This document shows, in pieces, positions 55,901-63,473 of a stretch of DNA of 64,000 bases; the first letter of the stretch is position 1, and each line of letters opens with the position of its first letter. The notes beneath the pieces are model-generated. The model ran no database searches and had not been told where the DNA came from. It saw only the letters and a program-made list of their open reading frames with translations. This DNA is from Saccharomycopsis phalli. Lineage: Eukaryota > Ascomycota > Saccharomycetes > Ascoideales > Saccharomycopsidaceae. The stretch is taken from contig CP073217.1 of the NCBI GenBank assembly GCA_020342235.1, positions 1,178,001 to 1,242,000 on the forward strand, written 5' to 3'. The translations under genes were made by a program, and so were the position numbers.

Positions 55901-56921
55901 GGTAGCTGTGCTCCACTTCGTCGGTGGGAACCATGGAGAACTGAGAGATGGCTCTAACATGTTTGGTTACCTTATACTGGTCTTCATTTACCACGGATTT
56001 GAGAACATCTTCCAAGACCTCATCCTGGGTGGCGATCAAGAATTCCTGTTTCTTTGCGAGTTTATCTAGCTTCAGTAACGATTTGTTGGTGTGTGTTTCA
56101 TGCAACTGGCTATAGTCGCATACAAAATTGTCGCTGAGCAAAATCAACTCAATCATTTTCTTGTTTGTGATTTTATCGAGAGAATGGGAAAACTCAAACT
56201 CAAAGTAGTCTCTTTTCAAAGCCGTGTTCAAATCAACAAAAGACGCGTCAGTCTTGCGCAATGTGGATATGTCTCTGGTCATTGAGGTGCCGATTGAGAA
56301 ATAGTCACAGTACAACTTTTCATTGTTGAGGTAGTCTCTGATGATGTTCCATTGTATAGCAGCAAACTCTGCACTTCTCTTGAAATTATTTGTGATTTCC
56401 GCGAACATGTACCGCAAGGAATAGTCATTGAACTGGAAGCCAGGAAGGGAGTTTTCGAAATTTTGGGACAAACCGTGGAACCGTTCCAACAATTTCACCA
56501 AGGACTTGTATCTGATGAACGGCAATTTGTTCAAGCTGAGTAGGTTCTCCGGGTCATATGGGTTGTACTTGTAGCCTTTGGTGTAGTCAATATATGCTGT
56601 GTGAAACTTCAAGCCCCACTGGCTAATGTCACGGAAACAATAAATCTCTTGCAACTGTCTTAAAGGTGTCTCGCGTAGATACTTGTTCAATATGTCAGAT
56701 AAGTCATTGTGAATTGCTACCAAGTTTTCCACTGGTTTTTCTGCTGGTTTTTCTGCCTTTAAAGTCATGAGACTGTCGTGGTACAATTGCTCTTGTCTCT
56801 GAAGGTCTTGCAAGCATTGGGCTCTCAAAGATATTGCGAGGTCTATTTTGGTAGCCTTGGGGGAATTAGTCTCCACCAGTAATTCATTAAGGACCTTTAA
56901 AGATAACTTGGAAACAGACAT
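52986..56921 (-). CDS. Putative Rho guanine-nucleotide exchange factor (DH/PH-like)
   Basis: 1311 residues from the Met at 56921 (MSVSKLSLKVLNELL; the frame reaches 56957). The N-terminal ~300 residues read like a divergent Dbl-homology domain: a first helix with QRQEQLYHDSL, AIHNDLSDILNKYL, QWGLKFHTAYIDYTKGY, then LNKLPFIRYKSLVKLLERF like the DH helix before the PH domain. A PH-like stretch follows (about 330-450). The middle is disordered, with Ser-Lys-Asn repeats near 705-755 (SRNSLTRSM, SKNSMKSGS). The C-terminus has two more beta-rich, PH-like blocks. Bud3 or Fus2 relatives are possible; I cannot assign an ortholog. Confidence 0.5.
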   Translation of the reverse strand: MSVSKLSLKVLNELLVETNSPKATKIDLAISLRAQCLQDLQRQEQLYHDSLMTLKAEKPAEKPVENLVAIHNDLSDILNKYLRETPLRQLQEIYCFRDISQWGLKFHTAYIDYTKGYKYNPYDPENLLSLNKLPFIRYKSLVKLLERFHGLSQNFENSLPGFQFNDYSLRYMFAEITNNFKRSAEFAAIQWNIIRDYLNNEKLYCDYFSIGTSMTRDISTLRKTDASFVDLNTALKRDYFEFEFSHSLDKITNKKMIELILLSDNFVCDYSQLHETHTNKSLLKLDKLAKKQEFLIATQDEVLEDVLKSVVNEDQYKVTKHVRAISQFSMVPTDEVEHSYQGSLKLKFSEISGLAICAIDSTIGRNLLFPPIKKDELFIKSMNKSANEIVLMKENITIKISCLDNEQFNNWIPFFKQLFSSATHSGEFFQSHNKLKSDVTDALGISFLPATYSDRSSIAPLNIPMNSKPSSTFQKRASTPELNSFLQQLEEECETSQTDNNFQFEKRPRVNSRSSRISKSQKINNFETLLKDDSSDWATTISDVSNSPKVVNSFFNADAEAKSNQRSLSSISIEEFKYLRIPTSHSQGSKLTSLNDVQEEEEDILSPSPALSIGRAVTQLKNEFTEFQKKEVPVPVLQKQKSGPFFGLKKFFGKKQRMVTPEPLEVLTEPKRQSVISLKKAIDIPVEIDNMKATKGQNSIAKSNSNKSMVTKSSSAKSMYKNSLKNVSRNSIIKSTSKNSMKSGSRNSLTRSMQLDLSQQQKLFEQIIKINDSSAILSVASSPVRPYGSPAYNIPNNYSFSTVGTPKKPISATTSPISPSFLKSDITPQRETHSEGSVISDDEDIPIPKEEYIKSISKENGATEVNTLTETPKPKARLSQFGLKSEPKFYAEEQYNKKGRLSSKFSIRRKKSVDFEMVTKESLKEDKVRNCKSSTSLKTKRSNATMMSDKSAALNSSKETITNETPRKDRNWKKLIITTGDQSKAASPLNTSVSAKSLPMDSVVVHKGSYTVCQWKGGRFTQVSDSQLYLEVSICNDQNIISFYKEKQLNKSISSIKPCLVIPIDSSSSVQGVNNLDIHIVSRNQLTNISASSPSSSSDLLQALQQAQKENSSLMKSRRFVSNTSSGFSSSCSSQFSHLESVSSVSATTIDMFPPPPMSEKSNRAFSPVSPISETGSDYLQSCSPMSASMDSINSKMDSLNVKDHSLLAVRKIRFHKKSSISGKWNPITVSKLKIYTVDENSRRLIVKDFKTEAPIIDALVESKYCKRIGRTGISIVVQCKDGTSTIKSPNYLLESKNSDEADELLSLLVE

Positions 56922-57559
56922 GGTAGGTATGTAGAGAAGAAGATGAAAATTGTGCAAGTGTAAATATTAAATTAGAAGTATATGGAGTCAGCAAGTGCTA
57001 ATTAAAACCTAGATCGGACGCTGGCTGCTCAATTACATTATTTCAAAGGGATAATAAGTACATCTGGTGCACACAAGGATTCTGCACAACACGATCGACG
57101 CAGGCGTTTTGACGGATTGAGGAAAGTACTTGGGTCGTGTTTAGCCCCTGCCAGGCACTTTATTGGGTAAATCCTGCATGCTTTCGGTGACCATTGAAAT
57201 TTGACAGTCCAAACAGCCTGCCCTCACAATTTTAATTAAGGTTAGATGCCTGTACATTGTATAATAGTTTGCAGTCTGTGCATTGGTGTCTTACCTTGAT
57301 CATTGTATGGGTCTCGAAGGGATGTGCATTACCTACATGGTCGGGTCCTAATTGGGCACAAATTGGCTAGCAAATTTATACAAATTGACTTGGCCATTAT
57401 ATACAATGGGAAGTTTACTAGCACGTCTTTTAAGTCGCATGTACTTGGAAATCCCGCTACTATGATTGCGGTGGAGGACTAGTATCCACTTTTACAATTC
57501 CCACTTCGTTTCCGTGTAATGCAGGTTGAAAAAAAAAATATTCAAATTTTGTACCCGGA
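56922..57559. other. Divergent promoter region
   Basis: 638 bp between the RhoGEF-like gene and the WBP11-like gene. No open frame or repeat of note. Confidence 0.5.
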
Positions 57560-57994
57560 ATGGTAAAGCCAATGGGACGCGTCGAGGGTCGCGGTGGGAC
57601 CAGAAATACTACAAAAGAGGTTAGACATGATAGAAAAGATGCCAGAAATAAAAAGGATGTTAGGAACAAGAAAGATGTCCGAGAATTGGGGTCCAAAAGC
57701 ATCTTCTTTGATCCGGAGTTGAACCCAAAAGGTATTGCCCCTGCTGGATACACTAATTACTACTACCCATTAAAGTACCCCCATCAACACCAACCCGACG
57801 AGTCCGTATTGTGTATTCCGCTTCCCCGCGGGGCTCCGCCCAAGTTCTTCAAAGCTGCCAAGAACCAGGTCGTGTTTTCTTCCGAAGAAACCATCCGTCA
57901 GCCAATGGTGCCTACCACTGTACGTAAGCGGGCCAAGGCGAGCGAAAAAACTGATAAACGAGTCAAACTTGAGGAGGCTACAGACGGCGACTGA
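57560..57994 (+). CDS. Small basic protein, WBP11-like motifs
   Basis: 144 residues, highly charged. The N-terminus is Arg/Lys-rich with a duplicated RNKKDV (about 29-41), followed by SIFFDPELNPKGIAPAGYTNYYYP and CIPLPRGAPPKFF, then a basic tail (TTVRKRAKASEKTDKRVK), a likely nuclear signal. The order of a basic RKDARNKK block, then IPLPxGxPP, recalls the splicing factor WBP11 and its fungal relatives, but the match is short. An unassigned nuclear protein is the safe call. The 3' end converges on RIM2 with 32 bp between stops. Confidence 0.5.
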   Translation: MVKPMGRVEGRGGTRNTTKEVRHDRKDARNKKDVRNKKDVRELGSKSIFFDPELNPKGIAPAGYTNYYYPLKYPHQHQPDESVLCIPLPRGAPPKFFKAAKNQVVFSSEETIRQPMVPTTVRKRAKASEKTDKRVKLEEATDGD

Positions 57995-58026
57995 TATTTA
58001 CATTAGTTCCCTTATTTATATACAAG

Positions 58027-59142
58027 TTAAAAGTTGTCGGATAGCACCTTGATCAAGATTTCCCAGGTACCAAACATTATCACACTATTAGGCACGGTTC
58101 GGAGCAAGTGAGGAGTTAAGCCGCCATACATTGAGGCGAGGCCTTCTTGCTTGACAATCAATTTGAAGCACTGCACCACCCCGGTGTATTTGGGCTTACC
58201 ATTTTCCTGTGGTGCCTGCCGAAGTCTGGTTCTCACCACCTCATGCGGATATGTTATGATGGAAGCAATAAACTTTGCAAATCCAGCCGCACCGGATCGT
58301 GCAGCCCATTCATACGCCCCGTCAGCACTAGATGGCTTATATCCGGGCTGGCTCTCACGATGCAACTGTCTCTTTAATAAAAATGCCTTCAGCTGCTCGT
58401 ACAACATCCACTGGATGATACTCTCGGCCGACCCCAAATAAGAGGCCGTCAAACCCTTGTATAACGCGCCGATTCCTTCGGTGCGCACCACTTTTTGGAA
58501 GCAGTCATACGAGTTCTTGTACACCCGCTGGTTTCTGTTCTTGTCCAACTGTAGTCTAGTCTTGATAAGCCAGATGGGATTTGTGGCTGTGCTGGTCACT
58601 ATTCCAGCATTCGCAGCCGACACTAGATGTATCCAGGTAGCCTCCTGGTCGTTATTAAAGTTCTTGCTCAAAAACTGCTTCACTACCCCATAGGTGAAAA
58701 AGTTGATTGACCGCGCAGGAATCACACCCACCAAGTTGGGACCCAAGCCTTTGAACAACGATCGCCATCCTTCCACTCGATACACATTGCCTAGTATCCC
58801 AAACGTCTCCTTGAAATGCTGCATGCTTTGCATCACCATGTTGTTCGACTTGACAGTGGCATTGTACGTCTGTCGATAAGTATCACTCTGGAGTCTCGTC
58901 TTCACCACATCCAAGGGACATGTCACCACAGCCCCGGCCATTCCTCCAATTCCTCCAGCAATGAAATGAATCCACGGCTTGACCTCCTTCACCTTGGTGG
59001 CATGGCCCTTCGTACTAACATCACCCAAGGGTAGTGGCTCTTTGTAGTTCAAATTTTTTTCATCTGATCCCAAGTATGGCATTGACGCCTCTGCGACTTC
59101 TTCCAATTTCCTTAGTTGTGTCCCTTCAGTTAAATTGGTCAT
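58027..59142 (-). CDS. RIM2: Mitochondrial pyrimidine nucleotide carrier Rim2
   Basis: Inner-membrane carrier for pyrimidine nucleotides, also linked to iron supply and mtDNA maintenance. 371 residues, against 377 in S. cerevisiae. The N-terminal extension (~55 residues) is typical of Rim2. Carrier signatures: PLDVVKTRLQ, PIWLIKTRLQ (the Trp form is diagnostic) and PHEVVRTRLR. Matrix loops VEGWRSLFKGLGPNLVG, EGIGALYKGLTASYLGS and EGLASMYGGLTPHLLRT are clear. Confidence 0.95.
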   Translation of the reverse strand: MTNLTEGTQLRKLEEVAEASMPYLGSDEKNLNYKEPLPLGDVSTKGHATKVKEVKPWIHFIAGGIGGMAGAVVTCPLDVVKTRLQSDTYRQTYNATVKSNNMVMQSMQHFKETFGILGNVYRVEGWRSLFKGLGPNLVGVIPARSINFFTYGVVKQFLSKNFNNDQEATWIHLVSAANAGIVTSTATNPIWLIKTRLQLDKNRNQRVYKNSYDCFQKVVRTEGIGALYKGLTASYLGSAESIIQWMLYEQLKAFLLKRQLHRESQPGYKPSSADGAYEWAARSGAAGFAKFIASIITYPHEVVRTRLRQAPQENGKPKYTGVVQCFKLIVKQEGLASMYGGLTPHLLRTVPNSVIMFGTWEILIKVLSDNF

Positions 59143-59421
59143 TAGTATTATATTTTTTCCCTGTCCATCAGCTGTACATGGACTGAAAACATTTTTTTTT
59201 TTTCACCGCACAAGGACGCCATTAGCTTACAGGGTAATGGAACCAGAGACACGGCAACAACACTACAAGACTACTGTTATTGTTATAGATACATTTTTTA
59301 TGACAATTATTTATCAAAAAAATAAAACGTAGATTCATGCCCTGATAAATATAATGGAGACATCGCTTCTCCTGAATTATATTAAACAATCACATTTTAA
59401 TATTAACTCATCTCAATCCAT

Positions 59422-60205
59422 TTATTCCTCATCTTCGGCAGCATCTCCACCCTTGGCAGCGTTCTTCTTCTTAGTTCTACCTGGCTTTCCTCCTCCGTAT
59501 GGAGAGTTTGGAGCGAAGTCAATGAATTTTTGGGAGTCCAATCTAACCATAAAAGATGGAATAGAAACAACTTGGGATCCAACAGCAATGTGTCTTTGCA
59601 AAATCAAAACTCTGGCGTGGTGGATAGATCTGGCCAATCCTAACTTGAAAACTTGGGTTTGCAATCTTCTCTCCAAGAAATCCTCGGTCTTCAAAGCCAA
59701 GACATAATCCAACTTCATCTTGTCTTCTGGCAAAACACCAACTCTGACCAAACGTCTGATCAAAGCGTTACCCTCGAACAAACGCTTTGGGTCCTTCTCG
59801 TCTCTGGTCAACAAGTCTCTGGCAGCACGACGAATCTTAGACAATTGGAAGTTGATTCTGTAAATCTCGTGTTTGTTCTTCAATCCGTATTCACCGTCCA
59901 ACTTCAATTCACTGTCCAAACGAACGGATTCGTATGGACGTTTTGGAACGGAGTAAGTTTTAGAGTATGTTCTTGGAGCACCTAAAAATGTTAGTTAATG
60001 GTCATAAACATGATGAATAGAACAATCGGTGATTGATATGATAATGTTTCTAATGTGTCGTTGTCGTTTGTCTATCATCTTCAATGTCTAAGGCGAGTCC
60101 CCGACAACGATCATTAAAATGGTAATATATCTTGAAGTTCTTGATTTAACATTTATCATATTTCCCTTTGTCTATTCTCCATTTCTTTTAATACATACGA
60201 GGCAT
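59422..60205 (-). CDS. RPS9: 40S ribosomal protein S9 (uS4), spliced
   Basis: Small-subunit protein of the uS4 family. Exon 1 is only 7 nt (60199-60205, ATGCCTC), intron 59982-60198 (217 nt; GTATGT...TTAACTAACATTTTTAG), exon 2 59422-59981; 188 residues. Joined, the start is [20 protein letters not shown], identical in type to other yeasts. S4 motif [25 protein letters not shown] is present. The intron after the third codon's first base follows the usual yeast ribosomal-protein layout. It is divergent from MED8. Confidence 0.97.
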
Positions 60206-60382
60206 GTTGCTTTATTCTCTGTTTTACCCTTTATTAAACAGTTTTGAAAAGGTTCAAGGTCAATTTTTTTTCACTACAGTACAGACTCGCTGGATGCTAC
60301 GGTGCATGGTTATGTGACCCGGATTCAAATCAATAGGACATTTATTTTTCACGGTCACTCACCTGCAGTTGCTGGTGATATG

Positions 60383-60388
60383 CACGTG
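60383..60388. promoter_or_regulatory. CACGTG element between RPS9 and MED8
   Basis: TGCACGTGCA, a 10-bp palindrome with the Cbf1 E-box at its centre, 178 bp before the RPS9 ATG and 57 bp before MED8. The other ribosomal protein gene here (RPL5) has the same core. Confidence 0.5.
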
Positions 60389-60444
60389 CATTTCAGTAGG
60401 GATGGCACTATGGTTTAATCGACACGAGCAATGGTGTAGCCACA

Positions 60445-61071
60445 ATGTCGCAAGTGCCTGGTGCTGTTGCTGAGACCAATGGAAAGCCCAATTTTGATTA
60501 TTCGAGTGTGCCTATAAGTGAGATAGAAAACGCCCGGATCAAGTTGCTTGGGTTGGTGAAGTCGCTAAGTAAGCTACTCGATGAGATTTCACGAAGACGG
60601 CAGTTGGGTCCTGATGTACATAATCAGTTTGCGGTGATAATAACGCAGTTGTCTACCTTGTCAGGCTCGTTGTTGCACAATCGTGATATATTCTTGTCTA
60701 GGAACGTGTATCCCCTTCCGAATTTCCCCTCCACGGAACAGGAAGGGTTGCTTAATACGTTGTTGAGAAAGAAACCAGCACCAGAGACTTCAGAGTGGAT
60801 AGACGGTGCCTCTCAGTATGTGGCGGAACTAGGGGTGAATATGAGTATCAAAAGGGATGTTGATGTTGATTTTATGGCGAATTGTTTGGAATTATTTGAG
60901 CAGCAGCGGGACAAGCACAATTTCTTTTCGGTGTTTACGCAGCAGGAGATTGATGATGGGGAGAACCAAAAGACGCACGATTACAAGATTGATAAGAAAG
61001 TGCAGAATAGTACTGCGTTGAAGGGGAAGTCTGTGAATGAAGCACTTCGGTTTATACATAGTGGGGTATAA
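60445..61071 (+). CDS. MED8: Mediator complex subunit 8
   Basis: Head-module subunit of Mediator, 208 residues (S. cerevisiae 223). N-terminal helices ENARIKLLGLVKSLSKLLDEI, then VHNQFAVIITQLSTLSGSLL, and the conserved NVYPLPNFPSTEQEGLLNTLLRKKPAPETSEWID, which aligns with [31 protein letters not shown] of yeast Med8. The C-terminus, VNEALRFIHSG, corresponds to the helix that contacts Med18/Med20. Confidence 0.94.
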   Translation: MSQVPGAVAETNGKPNFDYSSVPISEIENARIKLLGLVKSLSKLLDEISRRRQLGPDVHNQFAVIITQLSTLSGSLLHNRDIFLSRNVYPLPNFPSTEQEGLLNTLLRKKPAPETSEWIDGASQYVAELGVNMSIKRDVDVDFMANCLELFEQQRDKHNFFSVFTQQEIDDGENQKTHDYKIDKKVQNSTALKGKSVNEALRFIHSGV

Positions 61072-61114
61072 TACATAGTGGGTTAATATAGTGGGTATAA
61101 CAGTGTGGGTAATG

Positions 61115-61215
61115 GGGTAGTATGTGAGTAATGTGTGATAGTATGAGTAATGAGTAATGTGTGATAGTATGAGTAATGAGTAATGTGTGATAGTATGAGT
61201 AATGGGTAATACATG
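61115..61215. repeat. 26-bp tandem repeat, about 3.5 units
   Basis: Units of GTATGAGTAATGAGTAATGT plus GTGATA (61141-61166, 61167-61192, 61193-61215), with a diverged partial unit to the left. It lies between the convergent 3' ends of MED8 and HAT2. The MED8 tail region (from 61062) has a related GTGGGTATAA motif three times. Confidence 0.9.
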
Positions 61216-61230
61216 GTAACGTATCGTTCA

Positions 61231-62460
61231 TTAGTTTGTTATTGCAGCAGCCGGTTTCCAGACGTGCAACGAGTTGTCATTCGCCGTCGATGCCACTAGC
61301 CAGTCATCATGGGGGTTCCAGCTAATGTCATTCACACCAAGCATATGGCCCTGGTGCACAAACAATAGCTCGTCGGGCTTCTCGGTGGTCTTCAAGTCAG
61401 AGTGGTCTCCAATTCGAGCCATGTCCCACAACCTCACTGCGCAGTCCTCCTGACCTCCACTGGAAAGCACCTTGGGGACTCTGCGGTTCCAGTCCAACAC
61501 TGTGATCGGACCGTCATGGGCATTGTGTATTATGTGGATAGGCTGGTGAATTGCCCGCGTGTCCCATATATTTATGGACCCGCTGTCGTCGCCTGTAGCC
61601 AAGCAAAAGACGTTCTCGTGGTTGACACTCAATGCATTTATCACGGACGTTGACTGGGTATTGCACAATATCTGCTGATGGCTTCTGGTGTCAAAGACCC
61701 GCAAGGCCTTGTCCTCGCCGACCGACGCAAATATCGAGTCATGCTGCGTCATCCATTTCACGTCATTGGTGCCTCCAGTGTGTATCTGGTTGTACACCTG
61801 CACGGGACCAAGTCTCAGGGTGCTAGAGTCATATGTCTTTACGTCCCAGAGTGCGACGTCACCGTCCAATGCACACGACAATAGCAGTCCTTCGAGCTGT
61901 GTGTTCCAGCTCAAGCCAAACCCCTCTTGCTTGTGGTGGCTCAAGGTTATCTGAGGCTTGAAGTCGTTTGCTCGAATCGACGACGAGTGTTTTGTCCGGT
62001 CAAAAACATACACCTCCCCGGCATTGTTGATACTACAGATTAAATCGGGGTTCTGTGGCATATACCGTGCCTTGTTCACGTCCCCTCTATGAAGAATGTC
62101 TTGCACATTCAGTAGCTTCTTAAACCCCGCCTTGGTGCTGTCATTGGCAAGAAATTCCTGGGTGTCGGGATCGTACTTGTCCACGGACGCAAGATTCTCC
62201 AACCTCCGCAACGCCACGCTGGATATTTTCAAGTTCTCTGGAGCACACTGGGAGGTAAACGTGCCGTACAAGAGCCTGTAGGTGGAGCTCTGGTCATGAG
62301 TCTCTGCGTCTGGGAACCACTCAATGGACAATGAGGGCCATATCAACGAGGAAGTCAGGAGATATGAGTATAGATACGGCACATTTTTCTTCCACACGCG
62401 GTAATTACTATGCAGCTTATCCGTAATCAACACCTCTTCGTCTTGGACAACCACTTGCAT
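61231..62460 (-). CDS. HAT2: WD40 histone-binding subunit Hat2 (RBBP4/7 family)
   Basis: 409 residues from the Met at 62460 (the open frame reaches 62586 without similarity), against 401 for S. cerevisiae Hat2. The RbAp48-type N-terminal helix and first blade (YRVWKKNVPYLYSYLLTSSLIWPSLSIEWFP) is diagnostic. About seven WD repeats follow (KARYMPQNPDLI, GFGLSWNTQLEGLLLSCALDGDVALWD, DVKWMTQHDSIFASVGEDKALRVFD, VLDWNRRVPKVLSSGGQEDCAVRLWD, ISWNPHDDWLVASTANDNSLHVW). It is the histone H4-binding partner of Hat1. Msi1, a CAF-1 paralog, is the alternative. Confidence 0.85.
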   Translation of the reverse strand: MQVVVQDEEVLITDKLHSNYRVWKKNVPYLYSYLLTSSLIWPSLSIEWFPDAETHDQSSTYRLLYGTFTSQCAPENLKISSVALRRLENLASVDKYDPDTQEFLANDSTKAGFKKLLNVQDILHRGDVNKARYMPQNPDLICSINNAGEVYVFDRTKHSSSIRANDFKPQITLSHHKQEGFGLSWNTQLEGLLLSCALDGDVALWDVKTYDSSTLRLGPVQVYNQIHTGGTNDVKWMTQHDSIFASVGEDKALRVFDTRSHQQILCNTQSTSVINALSVNHENVFCLATGDDSGSINIWDTRAIHQPIHIIHNAHDGPITVLDWNRRVPKVLSSGGQEDCAVRLWDMARIGDHSDLKTTEKPDELLFVHQGHMLGVNDISWNPHDDWLVASTANDNSLHVWKPAAAITN

Positions 62461-62514
62461 TACTAGCCAGATGGATCGACGCGTCCACATTATACCAGTG
62501 TGGCGGTGAAATAT

Positions 62515-62533
62515 CACGTGTACACTGGCCAAT
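62515..62533. promoter_or_regulatory. CACGTG and CCAAT boxes between HAT2 and ATP4
   Basis: CACGTG at 62515-62520 and CCAAT at 62529-62533, 84-102 bp before the ATP4 ATG. CCAAT is the binding core of the HAP complex, which controls respiratory genes. Confidence 0.45.
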
Positions 62534-62616
62534 GAGCGGCTCATAGAACAGGGCCGCCGAACCGGGAAAAATGCTTGAAAACCCACCCTCTAAAATCGAC
62601 AAACACTTTTACAGAA

Positions 62617-63336
62617 ATGAGTTTCCGTGCTTGCAACAAGGTTGTCTTGAGAACCATTCGACCACTCAACACTCTTCGTGTTGCTCCAGTTGGCGTCAGA
62701 ACTTTCTCGTCCTCTCCTCTCGCCAAGCAGGAGGACCCAAAGGCCAAGGCCAGCTCAATCATTGATGTCTTACCAGGTAACAGCATTGTCTCCAAGACCG
62801 GGATCTTGGCCACTGCTGCTGCTGGATCCATCTACGCTGTCTCCAACCAGTTGTACATTGTCAACGAGGAGACTATTTTGGTTGGTACTTTCTTTGCCTT
62901 TGCCGGAATCGTGGCCAAGTTCGTGGCTCCATTGTACACTGAGTTTGCCGACAACAGAGTCAAGTCCATCTCTGACATCTTGAACAGCTCGAGATCCACC
63001 CATGTCGATGCCGTCAAGGGAAGAATCGAGTCTGTTGCTCAATTGAAGGACGTCGTAAGCACCACCAGTGCCTTGTTTGACGTCTCCAAGGAGACCGTCG
63101 AGTTGGAGGCCAAGGCGTTTGAGTTGAAGCAAAAGGTCGACTTGGCCAACGAGGCCAAGGCCACCTTGGAGTCGTGGGTCAGACATGAGTCCAACGTCAG
63201 ACAATTGGAGCAAGAACAATTGGCCAAGTCTGTCATTGCCAAGGTCCAAAAGGAAGTCACCAACCCAAAGTTCCAAGACAAAATTTTGCAACAGTCAATT
63301 GCTGAAATCGAGAAAGTGTTTAGCCAAGCTAAATAA
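62617..63336 (+). CDS. ATP4: F1Fo ATP synthase subunit b (Atp4)
   Basis: Peripheral-stalk subunit of mitochondrial ATP synthase. 239 residues from the ATG at 62617; the frame is open to 62575, but the later Met starts the presequence (MSFRACNKVVLRTIRP...VRTFSSSP). Conserved: KASSIIDVLPGNSIVSKTGILATAAAG, YIVNEETILVGTFFAF, two membrane spans, then a long helical stalk (about 110-239). Length matches S. cerevisiae (244 with presequence). Leu codons are nearly all TTG. Confidence 0.96.
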   Translation: MSFRACNKVVLRTIRPLNTLRVAPVGVRTFSSSPLAKQEDPKAKASSIIDVLPGNSIVSKTGILATAAAGSIYAVSNQLYIVNEETILVGTFFAFAGIVAKFVAPLYTEFADNRVKSISDILNSSRSTHVDAVKGRIESVAQLKDVVSTTSALFDVSKETVELEAKAFELKQKVDLANEAKATLESWVRHESNVRQLEQEQLAKSVIAKVQKEVTNPKFQDKILQQSIAEIEKVFSQAK

Positions 63337-63473
63337 TCTATAATGCATCTGTTTAATATTCTGCTAAAGTTTTGAATTGGTCTTATATGAAAATAAACGA
63401 ATAAAGCAACTGTAGCGTGTGCATCGGCCCCGTGCATGGATTAAGCACTGTCAATTTCCATCGCTTGCTATAC

